Shown here one piece after another: positions 1 to 8,039 of a stretch of DNA of 64,000 nt. The number at the start of each line of letters is the position of its first letter. The first letter of the stretch is position 1. The position numbers and the translations under genes were made by a program. The stretch is from Desulfofustis sp964433645 (GTDB lineage: Bacteria; Desulfobacterota; Desulfobulbia; Desulfobulbales; Desulfocapsaceae): assembly GCA_964433645.1 (NCBI GenBank), contig CAYSSK010000001.1, positions 1 to 64,000 of the forward strand, read 5' to 3'. Below the pieces are notes generated by a model. That model searched no databases and was not told where the DNA came from. It saw only the letters and a list, made by a program, of their open reading frames with translations.

Positions 1-77
1 CCGGGCCTTCACGAGGCAGCCTCCGAGAGAATCAACCAGCCCGGGGAGTTCAGCCGTGGAACTGATTTTCATATAAA
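1..77 (+). repeat. Dispersed repeat, copy A (cut by window start)
   Basis: This stretch is almost identical, apart from one small indel, to the reverse complement of bases 44075-44152, and it is recognisably similar to bases 17153-17229. Only the 3' half of the element is inside the window, ending in a TTTTCATATAAA-type motif shared by all three copies. It does not look coding. It is probably a palindrome-rich intergenic repeat of the REP or MITE kind. Confidence 0.85.
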
Positions 78-160
78 AATACCATACCTTGTTTGCCCCC
101 TCTCTGGCAATGGCATACAGAACACTCTCGACGGTCTCGCCATGAGACGGGGATCGATGC

Positions 161-204
161 AAAAAAAAAAGCCCCGTTCGATCGCAGCAGCGATCGACGG
201 GGCT
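161..204 (-). terminator. Rho-independent terminator of the DUF1566 gene
   Basis: On the minus strand an agccccgt arm and an acggggct arm enclose a second nested palindrome (cgatcgc/gcgatcg) and are followed directly by ten T residues. It lies about 35 bases downstream of the stop codon of the DUF1566 gene, so it almost certainly ends that transcript. Confidence 0.9.
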
Positions 205-237
205 CTCCCTTGTCAATTCCCCTGAGCCGCCGGTGAC

Positions 238-1179
238 TCAGGGTGACAGGCGGCGGCAGAGGCGCCCGAATCCGCCGGGGATGGTGCCCGACGACCAGAA
301 GGCTCGCCCCTGTTTGAAATCGACGAACCAATAACCGCCGGGGTGACGCTGGCCGGCAACGAAAATAAAGGGCTGCTCTCCGGAAAAATTGGAATCGAGA
401 TAGAGGTCTTTATTGTTTTGGGTCGGCTCCAGCAAAGACATCGCCTCGGCCAGACTCGGCAGCCGCCAGTCGTGATAACCGGCAAAGCCGGCGCGATTCA
501 GCTCGACAAGGCTACGATTGATACCCCGAAAGGAGGCGATATCGAGACCGCTGCTCTGCCACATCAGACCGGTCCGCTGATCGACGATGGTCCGCCGGCC
601 GCTGTCATGGAGGTGGTTGACAAACCGTCCGCCCGGGTTGTGCTCGGCATCGAAAAAATTCCAGGACGTGATCAGCTCGGCGACCTGCTCGTCGGTCAGC
701 ACGGCGGGTTCGGCAGGCAGCACGAGCAAATCACCGGCGTCCCGGGTCCCATCCCAGAGCGGCAGGCTCCGTCCCATGTCCTCGACGATAACCGCATCTT
801 TGACCGGCCGAACCAGACTGGCATCGCCGTCATCCAGAACGTGTTCGATCAACCAGTTGCGCACCGACTCGTCAATGGCGAAGGTGCGTTCATAAAAGGC
901 GGCTTCGCCCTGCCCGTTGACACAGCGTTTGACCATTTCGGCCGGCGCCTTGATATCGGCGATGATCCGGGCGTGTTTTACCCCGCGCTCCATCAGGCAG
1001 AGTTTCGGCTCATCGCCCCAATTATCAATATAAAAATAATATATCCTCTCGTTATTATTTCGTATCTTTTCACGACCACCCCACGACTCGAAGGTGCCGA
1101 ATGTCCATTCAGGCGTCATCTCCCAGTCAATGGAATCGATCGTCAGATCGCCAACCTTCATACTGTGAAACATACCCAT
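238..1179 (-). CDS. DUF1566 (Lcl C-terminal-type) domain protein
   Basis: The protein has 313 residues. The second half carries the DUF1566 signature: a TGLMWQ strand around residue 203, then a GYHDWRLPS block followed by EAMSLLEP, and an RLCRR tail in place of the usual VRCVR end. DUF1566 is a C-type-lectin-like fold with no single known function, often found in surface or exported proteins. No signal peptide is visible here, so it is probably cytoplasmic. The first 180 residues match no family I recognise. The gene stands alone: a terminator follows it and the next gene is divergent. The domain call is confident; the function is unknown. Confidence 0.75.
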   Translation of the reverse strand: MGMFHSMKVGDLTIDSIDWEMTPEWTFGTFESWGGREKIRNNNERIYYFYIDNWGDEPKLCLMERGVKHARIIADIKAPAEMVKRCVNGQGEAAFYERTFAIDESVRNWLIEHVLDDGDASLVRPVKDAVIVEDMGRSLPLWDGTRDAGDLLVLPAEPAVLTDEQVAELITSWNFFDAEHNPGGRFVNHLHDSGRRTIVDQRTGLMWQSSGLDIASFRGINRSLVELNRAGFAGYHDWRLPSLAEAMSLLEPTQNNKDLYLDSNFSGEQPFIFVAGQRHPGGYWFVDFKQGRAFWSSGTIPGGFGRLCRRLSP

Positions 1180-1313
1180 GCGGTTCCTCCTTCAGTGTGG
1201 CGGCCCTTGTATAAAGCCGACGCTTTTCCTTGTCCCTGCCGGAGCAGTCCTGGTATAGTCACCGTATCGCCAGTGACAATGCCTACAATGTAAGAGTGAA
1301 TCTTATTTCGTCC

Positions 1314-3407
1314 ATGAAAAATCCGCCTGCCATCGAACCGGGAACGCCGCTGCCGCTCGGGGTGTCTTCCGGTGACGACTGGGTCAATCTCAGTCTGTTT
1401 TCCCGTCACGCCGAGTCGGTCAGCCTGGTCATCTGTGACCCGGCCGCCCAGGAAGCCACTGAATTATTAGAAATACATCTTGATCCGGCCGTACACCGCA
1501 GCGGCGACATCTGGCACGTTCGCCTGACAACGGCTGAACCACTCTGCTATGGCTACCGGGTCAACGGCATACCCGACGAATCGAGAGGACGCGTCTTTTT
1601 CCCGGACCGGGTGTTGATTGATCCCTACAGCCGGCAGCTTCATGCCAGGCCATGGAATACACCCGCCGGTTACGGCTCGCGACCGTGCTGTCTGGTGGCG
1701 CCCCAGCCTCCTTTCGACTGGCAAGGCGACCGGCCGCTGCAGACCCCGGCCGCAGAGACCATCATCTACGAACTGCACGTCCGCGGTTTTACCCGCCACG
1801 CCAGCTCCGGCGTGTCGGCGCCGGGTACGTTTCGGGGTTTGATGGAAAAAATCGACTATCTCGCATCCCTCGGCGTCACCGCCGTCGAATTGCTGCCGAT
1901 AACCGTCTGGGACGAGATGGACAACAGGTTTTTCGACCCGGTCGACAACACCCGGTTGCTCAATTTCTGGGGCTACAACCCGATCAATTTCTTCGCCCTC
2001 CATCCGGGACTTGCCGAGAGTCCCGAAGCGGCCGTCAGCGAATTCAAGATGCTGGTGCGCAGCCTGCACCAGGCCGGCATTGAAGTCATTGTCGACATGG
2101 TCTTCAACCATACCGGGGAATCGGACCGGTACGGCAACACCTCCTCTTTCAGGGGCATCGACAACGAGATCTATTACCTGCTCGACCGGGAAACCGGCGA
2201 CTACCGCAATTACTCCGGCTGCGGCAACAGCCTCTCCTGCAACCACCCGGTGGTGCGCCGGCTGATCATCGATGCACTGCGCTATTGGGTTGCAGAAATG
2301 CATATCGACGGCTTTCGTTTTGACCTGGCAACACTTTTCAGCCGCGGCACTGACGGCGGCGTGCTGGCCGCCCCGCCGCTGGTCGAGGAAATCGCCGAAG
2401 ACCCGCTGCTCCGCCGGACGAAACTCATCGCCGAGGCCTGGGACGCCGCCGGCCTCTATCAGGTCGGCACGTTTTCCGACGACCCGCGCTGGCGTGAATG
2501 GAACGGCAGGTACCGCGACGATCTGCGCCGTTTCCTGGCCGGCCACGACGACACGGTCAGTTCGCTGGCCTCGCGTCTGGCCGGCAGTTCCGACATTTAC
2601 GGACCAAGCGGGCGAGGACCGCTCAATTCGATCAACTACCTGACCAGCCACGACGGATTTACGCTCTACGACCTGGTCAGCTACGAGGAAAAACGCAACG
2701 AGGCCAACGGCGAAGGCAACCGTGACGGAGAGTCCCACAATTTCAGCTGGAACAGCGGCCATGAGGGCGACCCCTGCCCGCCGGAGATCAGGCGTCTGCG
2801 GTTGTGCCGCATGCGCAGCTTTTTCGGGCTGCTTCTACTTTCCCAGGGAATCCCGATGCTGACCGCCGGAGACGAGTTCGCCAGAACCCAGCGGGGCAAC
2901 AACAACGTCTGGTGCCAGGACAACGAGACCGGCTGGGTGGACTGGACACTGGCCGAAACCAATGCCGACCTGCTCCGTTTCGTAACGTTCTGTGTCGCCC
3001 TGCGCAAACGACATCGCTCATTCAGGCGCAACTCTTTTTTCCCCCATGAACGCGACGGGCTGACGGAAAACCACCCGGAGATCAGATGGCAGTCTCTGCA
3101 CCCCGGCCGGCAAGACTGGTCACCACACTGCCGCACGCTCGCGTTGCTGCTGCACGACCCGCTGGACACCGCCGATTTTTTCATCATGGTCAACGGCAGC
3201 AGGGAAAAGACCGCCCGTTTCGTCGTTGCCGACCTGCCGCCGCGGTCGACCGCGGCCTCGTGGCGCCGGGTCATCGACAGCTGCGCCGCAGCGCCGGCAG
3301 ACTGCTGTGATGCCGAAACAGCAACCGTCGTCGCTGCCGGGTCTCACTGTGATGTCCCGGCCATGGGCCTGATCGTTTTGCAATCATTGCCGCTCCAGCC
3401 GATATGA
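1314..3407 (+). CDS. glgX: Glycogen debranching enzyme GlgX / isoamylase-type
   Basis: Alpha-1,6-glucosidase of the GH13 isoamylase group, which removes branches from glycogen or maltodextrin in the cytoplasm. An N-terminal CBM48-like region (about residues 10-110, LPLGVSSGDDWVNLSLFSRHA) precedes the barrel. The four GH13 regions are visible: DMVFNHT near residue 260, DGFRFDLAT near 332 with the nucleophile Asp, a catalytic Glu in AEAWD near 372, and LTSHDGFT near 442. I chose the ATG at 1314 (697 residues) because the residues ahead of it look like intergenic sequence; no strong ribosome binding site decides it. It overlaps the next gene by ATGA, so the two are probably translationally coupled. 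Confidence 0.93.
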   Translation: MKNPPAIEPGTPLPLGVSSGDDWVNLSLFSRHAESVSLVICDPAAQEATELLEIHLDPAVHRSGDIWHVRLTTAEPLCYGYRVNGIPDESRGRVFFPDRVLIDPYSRQLHARPWNTPAGYGSRPCCLVAPQPPFDWQGDRPLQTPAAETIIYELHVRGFTRHASSGVSAPGTFRGLMEKIDYLASLGVTAVELLPITVWDEMDNRFFDPVDNTRLLNFWGYNPINFFALHPGLAESPEAAVSEFKMLVRSLHQAGIEVIVDMVFNHTGESDRYGNTSSFRGIDNEIYYLLDRETGDYRNYSGCGNSLSCNHPVVRRLIIDALRYWVAEMHIDGFRFDLATLFSRGTDGGVLAAPPLVEEIAEDPLLRRTKLIAEAWDAAGLYQVGTFSDDPRWREWNGRYRDDLRRFLAGHDDTVSSLASRLAGSSDIYGPSGRGPLNSINYLTSHDGFTLYDLVSYEEKRNEANGEGNRDGESHNFSWNSGHEGDPCPPEIRRLRLCRMRSFFGLLLLSQGIPMLTAGDEFARTQRGNNNVWCQDNETGWVDWTLAETNADLLRFVTFCVALRKRHRSFRRNSFFPHERDGLTENHPEIRWQSLHPGRQDWSPHCRTLALLLHDPLDTADFFIMVNGSREKTARFVVADLPPRSTAASWRRVIDSCAAAPADCCDAETATVVAAGSHCDVPAMGLIVLQSLPLQPI

Positions 3408-3928
3408 AACGCCTCGAACTGCTCTTTCTCGGAGACTCCCTGATCGATTACGGCGACTGGCCGCAGCGTCTGCCGGAACACCGGGTCATCAGTCGGGGCG
3501 TGCCGGGCGAGACCACGGCGGAGCTGGCTCGGCGCCTGGATCGGGCAACCGCAGTATGCGAGCCGGCCGCGGTGATCGTGATGATCGGCACCAACGATCT
3601 GCTCCTCGGCCGCCGCGAAACCGTCGCCACCATCCGGTTGATCGTCACCGACCTGCAGCGACGTCTCGCCGCGAGCACGCTCATCCTGACCGAGCTGCCA
3701 CCGTTTTCTCCGCCCGGTCTGGCGGCTCAGGCCGAAGCCTTCAACACGGAACTCGCCGAGGTCGGCAGCCGGGCCTCCTGTCCGGTCTGCCCCCTCCACC
3801 AACCGTTGACCGCCGCACGCCAGGGGCCGTTCGCCGACGACGGCGTCCATCTCAGCGAGGCGGGCTATCGCATCTGGGCAACAGAGCTGCGCCGCCTCCT
3901 CGAACCGCTTGCTTTTACCGCACATTGA
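3404..3928 (+). CDS. SGNH/GDSL-family hydrolase
   Basis: A compact serine esterase of 174 residues, close to the size of the TesA-like SGNH fold. The GDSL block with the nucleophile Ser is at residues 10-13, the GTND block near residue 62, and the catalytic Asp and His sit in DGVHLSEAGY near residue 145. There is no signal peptide, so it is cytoplasmic. The start codon overlaps the glgX stop codon. The substrate cannot be read from the sequence; carbohydrate acetyl esters or lysophospholipids are both possible. Confidence 0.88.
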   Translation: MKRLELLFLGDSLIDYGDWPQRLPEHRVISRGVPGETTAELARRLDRATAVCEPAAVIVMIGTNDLLLGRRETVATIRLIVTDLQRRLAASTLILTELPPFSPPGLAAQAEAFNTELAEVGSRASCPVCPLHQPLTAARQGPFADDGVHLSEAGYRIWATELRRLLEPLAFTAH

Positions 3929-3974
3929 CTTATCTTTGCAGGCAATACGTTATCATCTCAGCCAAGGAACTGTT

Positions 3975-4796
3975 ATGAAACACCCGATACCCATGACCTT
4001 CTTCCGCGCCATCATCCTCACCGTCTCTCTGGTTGGTGCCGTTCACCTGCAGGCGGCGTCATCGGCCGCCGAGCCCGGCAAGCCGATCACCGGCACCGTT
4101 CTGGAAACCATGAGCGGCGCCGGCTATACCTATGTCCAGCTCGATACCTCAGACGGTACGCTCTGGGCGGCGCTGCCCGAGAGCACCATCACGGTCGGTG
4201 AATCCCTTGCCCTGCAGCCCGGCCTGGTGATGAACGACTTTCACAGCACGACCTTTGATCGCACCTTCGCCGCCATTGTCTTCTCGCCGGGCCGTACCCC
4301 GGGCGACGCGGAAAAGCCCGCCGCACCGGACCAGCCGCAGTCGGCCGCAGCGCCTGCCGAGGACCCCTTTGCCGCCGCCGTGGCCGCGGAGCAAGGCAGC
4401 CCGCAACCCTCTGCCGCCATACCACAGTCCGGCGGCAGTACCGCGGCGATAGCGCCGTTCGCCGAGGTTGAAGTGGCCAAAGCCGCCGGAGACAATGGTT
4501 ATACCGTCGGCGAGGTCTTTGCCAAGGCCGAGCAGCTGAGCGGTACGACCATCCGGGTCCGCGCCACCGTGGTAAAATATAACGCCAATATCATGGGCAG
4601 AAACTGGGTGCACCTGCAGGACGGCAGCGGAGATCCGCTGCACAACACCCACGATCTGGTGGTCACCACCACTCAGGAACTCGCCCAAGACCAGGTGGTC
4701 ACCCTGGAGGGAACCGTCGCCGTCAACCGGGACTTCGGCGCCGGCTACACCTATGCGGTCCTTGTCGAACAGGCCGACGTTGTCGATGAACGCTAA
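3975..4796 (+). CDS. Exported protein with two OB-fold-like domains
   Basis: 273 residues from the ATG at 3975. A hydrophobic signal sequence occupies about residues 8-27 and ends in an AxA-type site near AASSAA. Two beta-rich segments follow: residues 35-105 (GTVLETMSGAGYTYVQLDTSDG) and 190-270 (GTTIRVRATVVKYNANIMGRNW, VTLEGTVAVNRDFGAGYTY). They resemble NrfJ-like and tRNA_anti-like OB folds. An Ala/Pro-rich linker separates them. It is probably periplasmic; no metal or ligand residues are obvious. It lies in the same direction as its neighbours and its end overlaps the next start. Function unknown. Confidence 0.7.
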   Translation: MKHPIPMTFFRAIILTVSLVGAVHLQAASSAAEPGKPITGTVLETMSGAGYTYVQLDTSDGTLWAALPESTITVGESLALQPGLVMNDFHSTTFDRTFAAIVFSPGRTPGDAEKPAAPDQPQSAAAPAEDPFAAAVAAEQGSPQPSAAIPQSGGSTAAIAPFAEVEVAKAAGDNGYTVGEVFAKAEQLSGTTIRVRATVVKYNANIMGRNWVHLQDGSGDPLHNTHDLVVTTTQELAQDQVVTLEGTVAVNRDFGAGYTYAVLVEQADVVDER

Positions 4797-5424
4797 CCAC
4801 CGCACCCTGCTCCAGCCGCTGCAGGTGCCTGCGCCGGGCAGCATCAGCCCCGACTCGATCGGGTTTGATTTCGACGGCGTCATCGCCGATATAGCCGAGG
4901 CCTTTATCAGGATCGCCTGCCGGGATTACGGCTACTGCTCAATCACGCCGGAGGATATCTGCAGCTTTCAGCTGGAGCAGTGTTTGCCCATCGATCCTGC
5001 CGTCGTCGAATCGATTTTTGGGGCAATCCTTGAGGATTCGGTCACCACCGGCCTCAAGCCGATCGACGGCGCCATCGCCACGCTGACCCGTCTCAGCCGC
5101 CTGGCCCCGGTCACCATCATCACCGCCCGACCGGAATGCAGACCGGTGCTCGACTGGCTCGAGCTTCACTGCCCGCCGCAGACGCTGGGGCGAATCGAGC
5201 TGATCGTCACCGGTGACCACGACAACAAGGAGTCGTTCATCAGAGCATGCAACCTGCGTCATTTCATCGACGACCGGGCCAAGACCTGCCGGCATCTGGC
5301 CGAGGTCGGACTGGAACCGATCGTCTACTCCCAACCGTGGAACCACAACCGCCATGACCTGCCGGCTGTCGCCAACTGGCGGGAGCTTGCCGGGCTCGTT
5401 GACTTTCGTGGAGAAAAATCATGA
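4786..5424 (+). CDS. HAD-superfamily hydrolase, NT5C-like
   Basis: A 212-residue phosphohydrolase. HAD motif I is DFDGV at residues 28-32, with Asp28 as predicted nucleophile and Asp30 as acid/base. Motif II Thr is in TIITARPE near 108. The FIDDRAKTC segment near 165 supplies the metal-binding acids. The layout resembles the cytosolic 5'(3')-deoxyribonucleotidase type, but the substrate is not established. The ATG at 4786 overlaps the end of the upstream gene, and the stop overlaps the NUDIX start, so this is one operon. Confidence 0.8.
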   Translation: MNANHRTLLQPLQVPAPGSISPDSIGFDFDGVIADIAEAFIRIACRDYGYCSITPEDICSFQLEQCLPIDPAVVESIFGAILEDSVTTGLKPIDGAIATLTRLSRLAPVTIITARPECRPVLDWLELHCPPQTLGRIELIVTGDHDNKESFIRACNLRHFIDDRAKTCRHLAEVGLEPIVYSQPWNHNRHDLPAVANWRELAGLVDFRGEKS

Positions 5425-5852
5425 ACTGCCCCCATTGCCACCGCCAGATCCAGCCGCGAAACCCGATACCGACCGTCGATATCATCATCGACATCGATGG
5501 CCGCATCGTTCTGATCAAGCGGGGGAATCCTCCTTATGGCTGGGCACTGCCCGGTGGTTTCGTCGATTACGGCGAGTCGTTCGAGCAGGCGGCGCTTCGC
5601 GAAGCCCGGGAAGAAACGGGCCTGGAGATACTCGACCTGGCCCAGTTCCGCACCTATTCCGACCCGCGGCGGGACCCCCGGATGCACACCGCCTCGACGG
5701 TCTTCGTCGGCACGGCACACGGCCTGCCGGCGGCCGGTGACGACGCCGCCGAAGCGGCATTGTTCGGCGGAGACGAATTGCCGGAACTGGCGTTCGACCA
5801 CGCCCGGATTCTCGCCGATTATTATCGCTGGAAAGGAAAAACGGCCGGGTGA
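5421..5852 (+). CDS. NUDIX hydrolase
   Basis: A 143-residue Nudix pyrophosphatase with a canonical box, G46-x5-E52-x7-REAREETGL ending near residue 68, which binds the catalytic Mg ions. A short CPHC motif opens the protein; NadC/NUDT12-type Nudix proteins have zinc ribbons there, but here the second Cys pair is missing. ADP-ribose or a related dinucleotide is a reasonable substrate guess. The start overlaps the HAD stop codon (ATGA). The 3' end is convergent with the small gene downstream of typA. Confidence 0.88.
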   Translation: MNCPHCHRQIQPRNPIPTVDIIIDIDGRIVLIKRGNPPYGWALPGGFVDYGESFEQAALREAREETGLEILDLAQFRTYSDPRRDPRMHTASTVFVGTAHGLPAAGDDAAEAALFGGDELPELAFDHARILADYYRWKGKTAG

Positions 5853-5866
5853 GCGAACCCGCTCCT

Positions 5867-6028
5867 TCAGATAATCAGGTTCAGCAGCCAGAAGACGAGC
5901 AGCCCCGTACCTACGGAGCCATAAAGCATCAGTCAGGGAATACAGTCGCTGCCGTATTTTTTGGCAATCAGCGCAAACATGCCGATCCCTGCCGCCATGG
6001 AGACGATCAGCAGGATCGTTGTTTTCAT
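5867..6028 (-). CDS. Candidate selenoprotein: 53-residue membrane protein with in-frame UGA
   Basis: The ATG at 6026-6028 overlaps the typA stop codon (ATGA) and follows a GAGGGGAG ribosome binding site. The frame reads 31 residues (hydrophobic helix, then KKYGSDCIP), meets UGA at 5933-5935, and continues with LMLYGSVGTGLLVFW plus six residues to a normal TGA at 5867. With selenocysteine at the UGA the protein has two transmembrane helices joined by a loop carrying C-I-P-U, a C-x-x-U redox motif. A SECIS-like hairpin follows the UGA (5901-5920). The alternatives are a 31-residue product or a decayed gene with a nonsense mutation. selA, selB, selC and selD are not in the window, so decoding cannot be confirmed here. 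Confidence 0.5.
5901..5920 (-). promoter_or_regulatory. Putative bacterial SECIS hairpin
   Basis: In RNA sense the sequence is GGCUCCGU-AGGU-ACGGGGCU: an 8-bp stem (two G-U pairs) closing a four-base AGGU loop, beginning 12 nt after the in-frame UGA. The E. coli fdhF SECIS has an upper stem starting about 11 nt after UGA and a loop that starts AGGU, with the GU contacting SelB. The match in spacing and loop is close, but short GC-rich hairpins arise by chance in this genome. Confidence 0.45.
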
Positions 6029-7842
6029 CGCTCTCCCCTCACTTTGACGCCGGGTCGTTTGCGCAGCCTGATCGAGGCCGGCGTTACCTCGACCAGTTCA
6101 TCGTCGTTGATAAACGATATGCAGTCTTCCAGCGTCAGCAAGCGGGGCGGGGTTATAATAACCGCCTCGTCGGAACCGGAGGCCCGCATGTTGGTCAGTT
6201 TTTTGCCCTTGGCGGGATTGACCGTCAGGTCCCCGGTCCGGCAATGCTCGCCGATGATCTGGCCGGGATAGAGCGGCTCGCCGGGGTTGATGAAGAGCGT
6301 GCCGCGCTCCTGCAGATTGAACAGCGCGTAAGCCACCGAGACACACTGTTCCTTGACCACCAGCGCGCCGTTGACCCGATTGACGATATCACCGGCAAAG
6401 GGGCCGTAACTTTCAAAAACATAGCTCATGGTGCCCATGCCCTTGGTGTCGGTCATGAACCGGGGACGATAGCCGAGCAATCCACGGGTCGGAATGGTAA
6501 AGACCATCCGCGTCAATCCGTGGTTCTGCGTCATCTCCTCGAGCTGCCCCTTGAGTTTGCCGAGCTTGTCGATGACCGCCCCCTGGTACAGCTCGTCAAC
6601 ATCGACGGTGAGCCGCTCGTACGGTTCACAGAGGCGTCCCTCTTCCTGGCGCATGATGACCCGCGGCCTGGTGGCCTGGAGCTCATAGCCCTCGCGGCGC
6701 ATCTTCTCGATCAGAATCGACAGATGCAACTCGCCGCGCCCCGAGACTTTGAAACCGACGCCGTCCTGCAACGCTTCCACCTGCAAGGCCACGTCGGCCA
6801 GGGTTTCCCGCTCCAGGCGCTCCTTGAGGTGCCGGGACGTGACAAAGCGCCCCTCCTTGCCGGCAAACGGCGAGTCATTGGGGATAATGTCCATCGAGAT
6901 GGTCGGCGGATCGATATCGATCAGCGGCAGCGGCCGCGGGTCGTCAGGATCGGTAAAGGTCACTCCGACGGTCACGTCGTCCATGCCGGCCACGGCGACA
7001 ATCTCTCCGACCGAAGCGGCTTCGACGGCGATTTTCTGGTCTCGGTCGAACCGGTAGATCTTGGAGATGCGAACCGGCCGGATCGACCCGTCCCGGCGGG
7101 CTACGGCAATCGGCTGGTTCAGCGCCAGCGTGCCGTTGATCACCTTGCCGATACCGAGACGGCCGAGGTAGGGCGAATAATCGATGGTGCCGACCTGCAT
7201 CTGCAACGGCGCCGCCACCGAACCGACCGGGGCGGGGATACGCGCGACGATCATCTCCGAGATAACGGCCATCGAGCCGCCGTCGACCACCGGCTCGGCG
7301 GGATCGGCCAACGCATAGCCCTGCTTGGCCGACGTGTAGACTACCGGAAAATCGAGAATATCATCGGGGGCGTTGAGCTTGACGAACAGATCGAAGACCT
7401 GGTCGACCACCCATTCGCAGCGGGCGGCGGGTTTGTCGATCTTGTTGACGACGACGATCACCGGCAGGTGATTTTCCAGCGCCTTCTTCAATACGAAATA
7501 GGTCTGGGGCATCGGCCCTTCCTGGGCGTCGACCAGGAGCAGCGCGCCGTCGGCCATGCGCAGCACCCGCTCCACCTGACCGCCGAAATCGGCATGTCCG
7601 GGCGTGTCGATGATATTGATCCAATAGTCGCCGAAATGATAGGAGCCGTTTTTGGCGGTGATGGTGATGCCACGTTCACGTTCGAGATCGAGCGAGTCCA
7701 TCAATCGTTCGGCAACCACCTGATTGTCCCTGAACATGCCGGAATGTTTGAAGAGCTGGTCGACCAGCGTCGTCTTGCCGTGATCGACATGGGCGATGAT
7801 CGCCACGTTACGGATGAGTGCTTGCTGCATAGAAGTGTCCAA
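6025..7842 (-). CDS. typA: Ribosome-associated GTPase TypA/BipA
   Basis: A 605-residue translational GTPase of normal length for the family. G1 is AHVDHGKTT at residues 17-25, G3 is DTPGHADF near 84, G4 is NKID near 137, and SAKQG follows as G5. Domain II, the EF-G-like domains III and V, and the BipA-specific C-terminus come after, including RGLLGYRPRFMTDTKGMG. TypA binds the ribosome at the EF-G site and assists 50S assembly and growth under stress or cold. The stop codon overlaps the start of the small candidate selenoprotein gene. Confidence 0.97.
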   Translation of the reverse strand: MDTSMQQALIRNVAIIAHVDHGKTTLVDQLFKHSGMFRDNQVVAERLMDSLDLERERGITITAKNGSYHFGDYWINIIDTPGHADFGGQVERVLRMADGALLLVDAQEGPMPQTYFVLKKALENHLPVIVVVNKIDKPAARCEWVVDQVFDLFVKLNAPDDILDFPVVYTSAKQGYALADPAEPVVDGGSMAVISEMIVARIPAPVGSVAAPLQMQVGTIDYSPYLGRLGIGKVINGTLALNQPIAVARRDGSIRPVRISKIYRFDRDQKIAVEAASVGEIVAVAGMDDVTVGVTFTDPDDPRPLPLIDIDPPTISMDIIPNDSPFAGKEGRFVTSRHLKERLERETLADVALQVEALQDGVGFKVSGRGELHLSILIEKMRREGYELQATRPRVIMRQEEGRLCEPYERLTVDVDELYQGAVIDKLGKLKGQLEEMTQNHGLTRMVFTIPTRGLLGYRPRFMTDTKGMGTMSYVFESYGPFAGDIVNRVNGALVVKEQCVSVAYALFNLQERGTLFINPGEPLYPGQIIGEHCRTGDLTVNPAKGKKLTNMRASGSDEAVIITPPRLLTLEDCISFINDDELVEVTPASIRLRKRPGVKVRGER

Positions 7843-8039
7843 CGAACGGCCTGCGTCATTCAGTGAGAGTTATGTCGGAGCCTGGGCCCCGCGCGTGCGA
7901 AGCAACGAGGCGTCAGCAAGGTGGAAATGGAGCCGACGGACCCGTCAGCATACAACAACACGAATAATTGTGCAATCAATTGCGGAAAATGGTACGGCAA
8001 CAACCAGTCGGCCGGCACCCTTCGTGATCCCCGCGTGGC

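Noticed and set aside
238..1179. DUF1566 protein as target of a diversity-generating retroelement
   Set aside because: DUF1566-type lectin folds are known targets, but no reverse transcriptase or template/variable repeat pair is visible in the window.
6019..7866. A long open frame on the plus strand opposite typA
   Set aside because: It is the antisense image of a well-conserved GTPase gene in GC-rich DNA; its translation shows no domain and no ribosome binding site.
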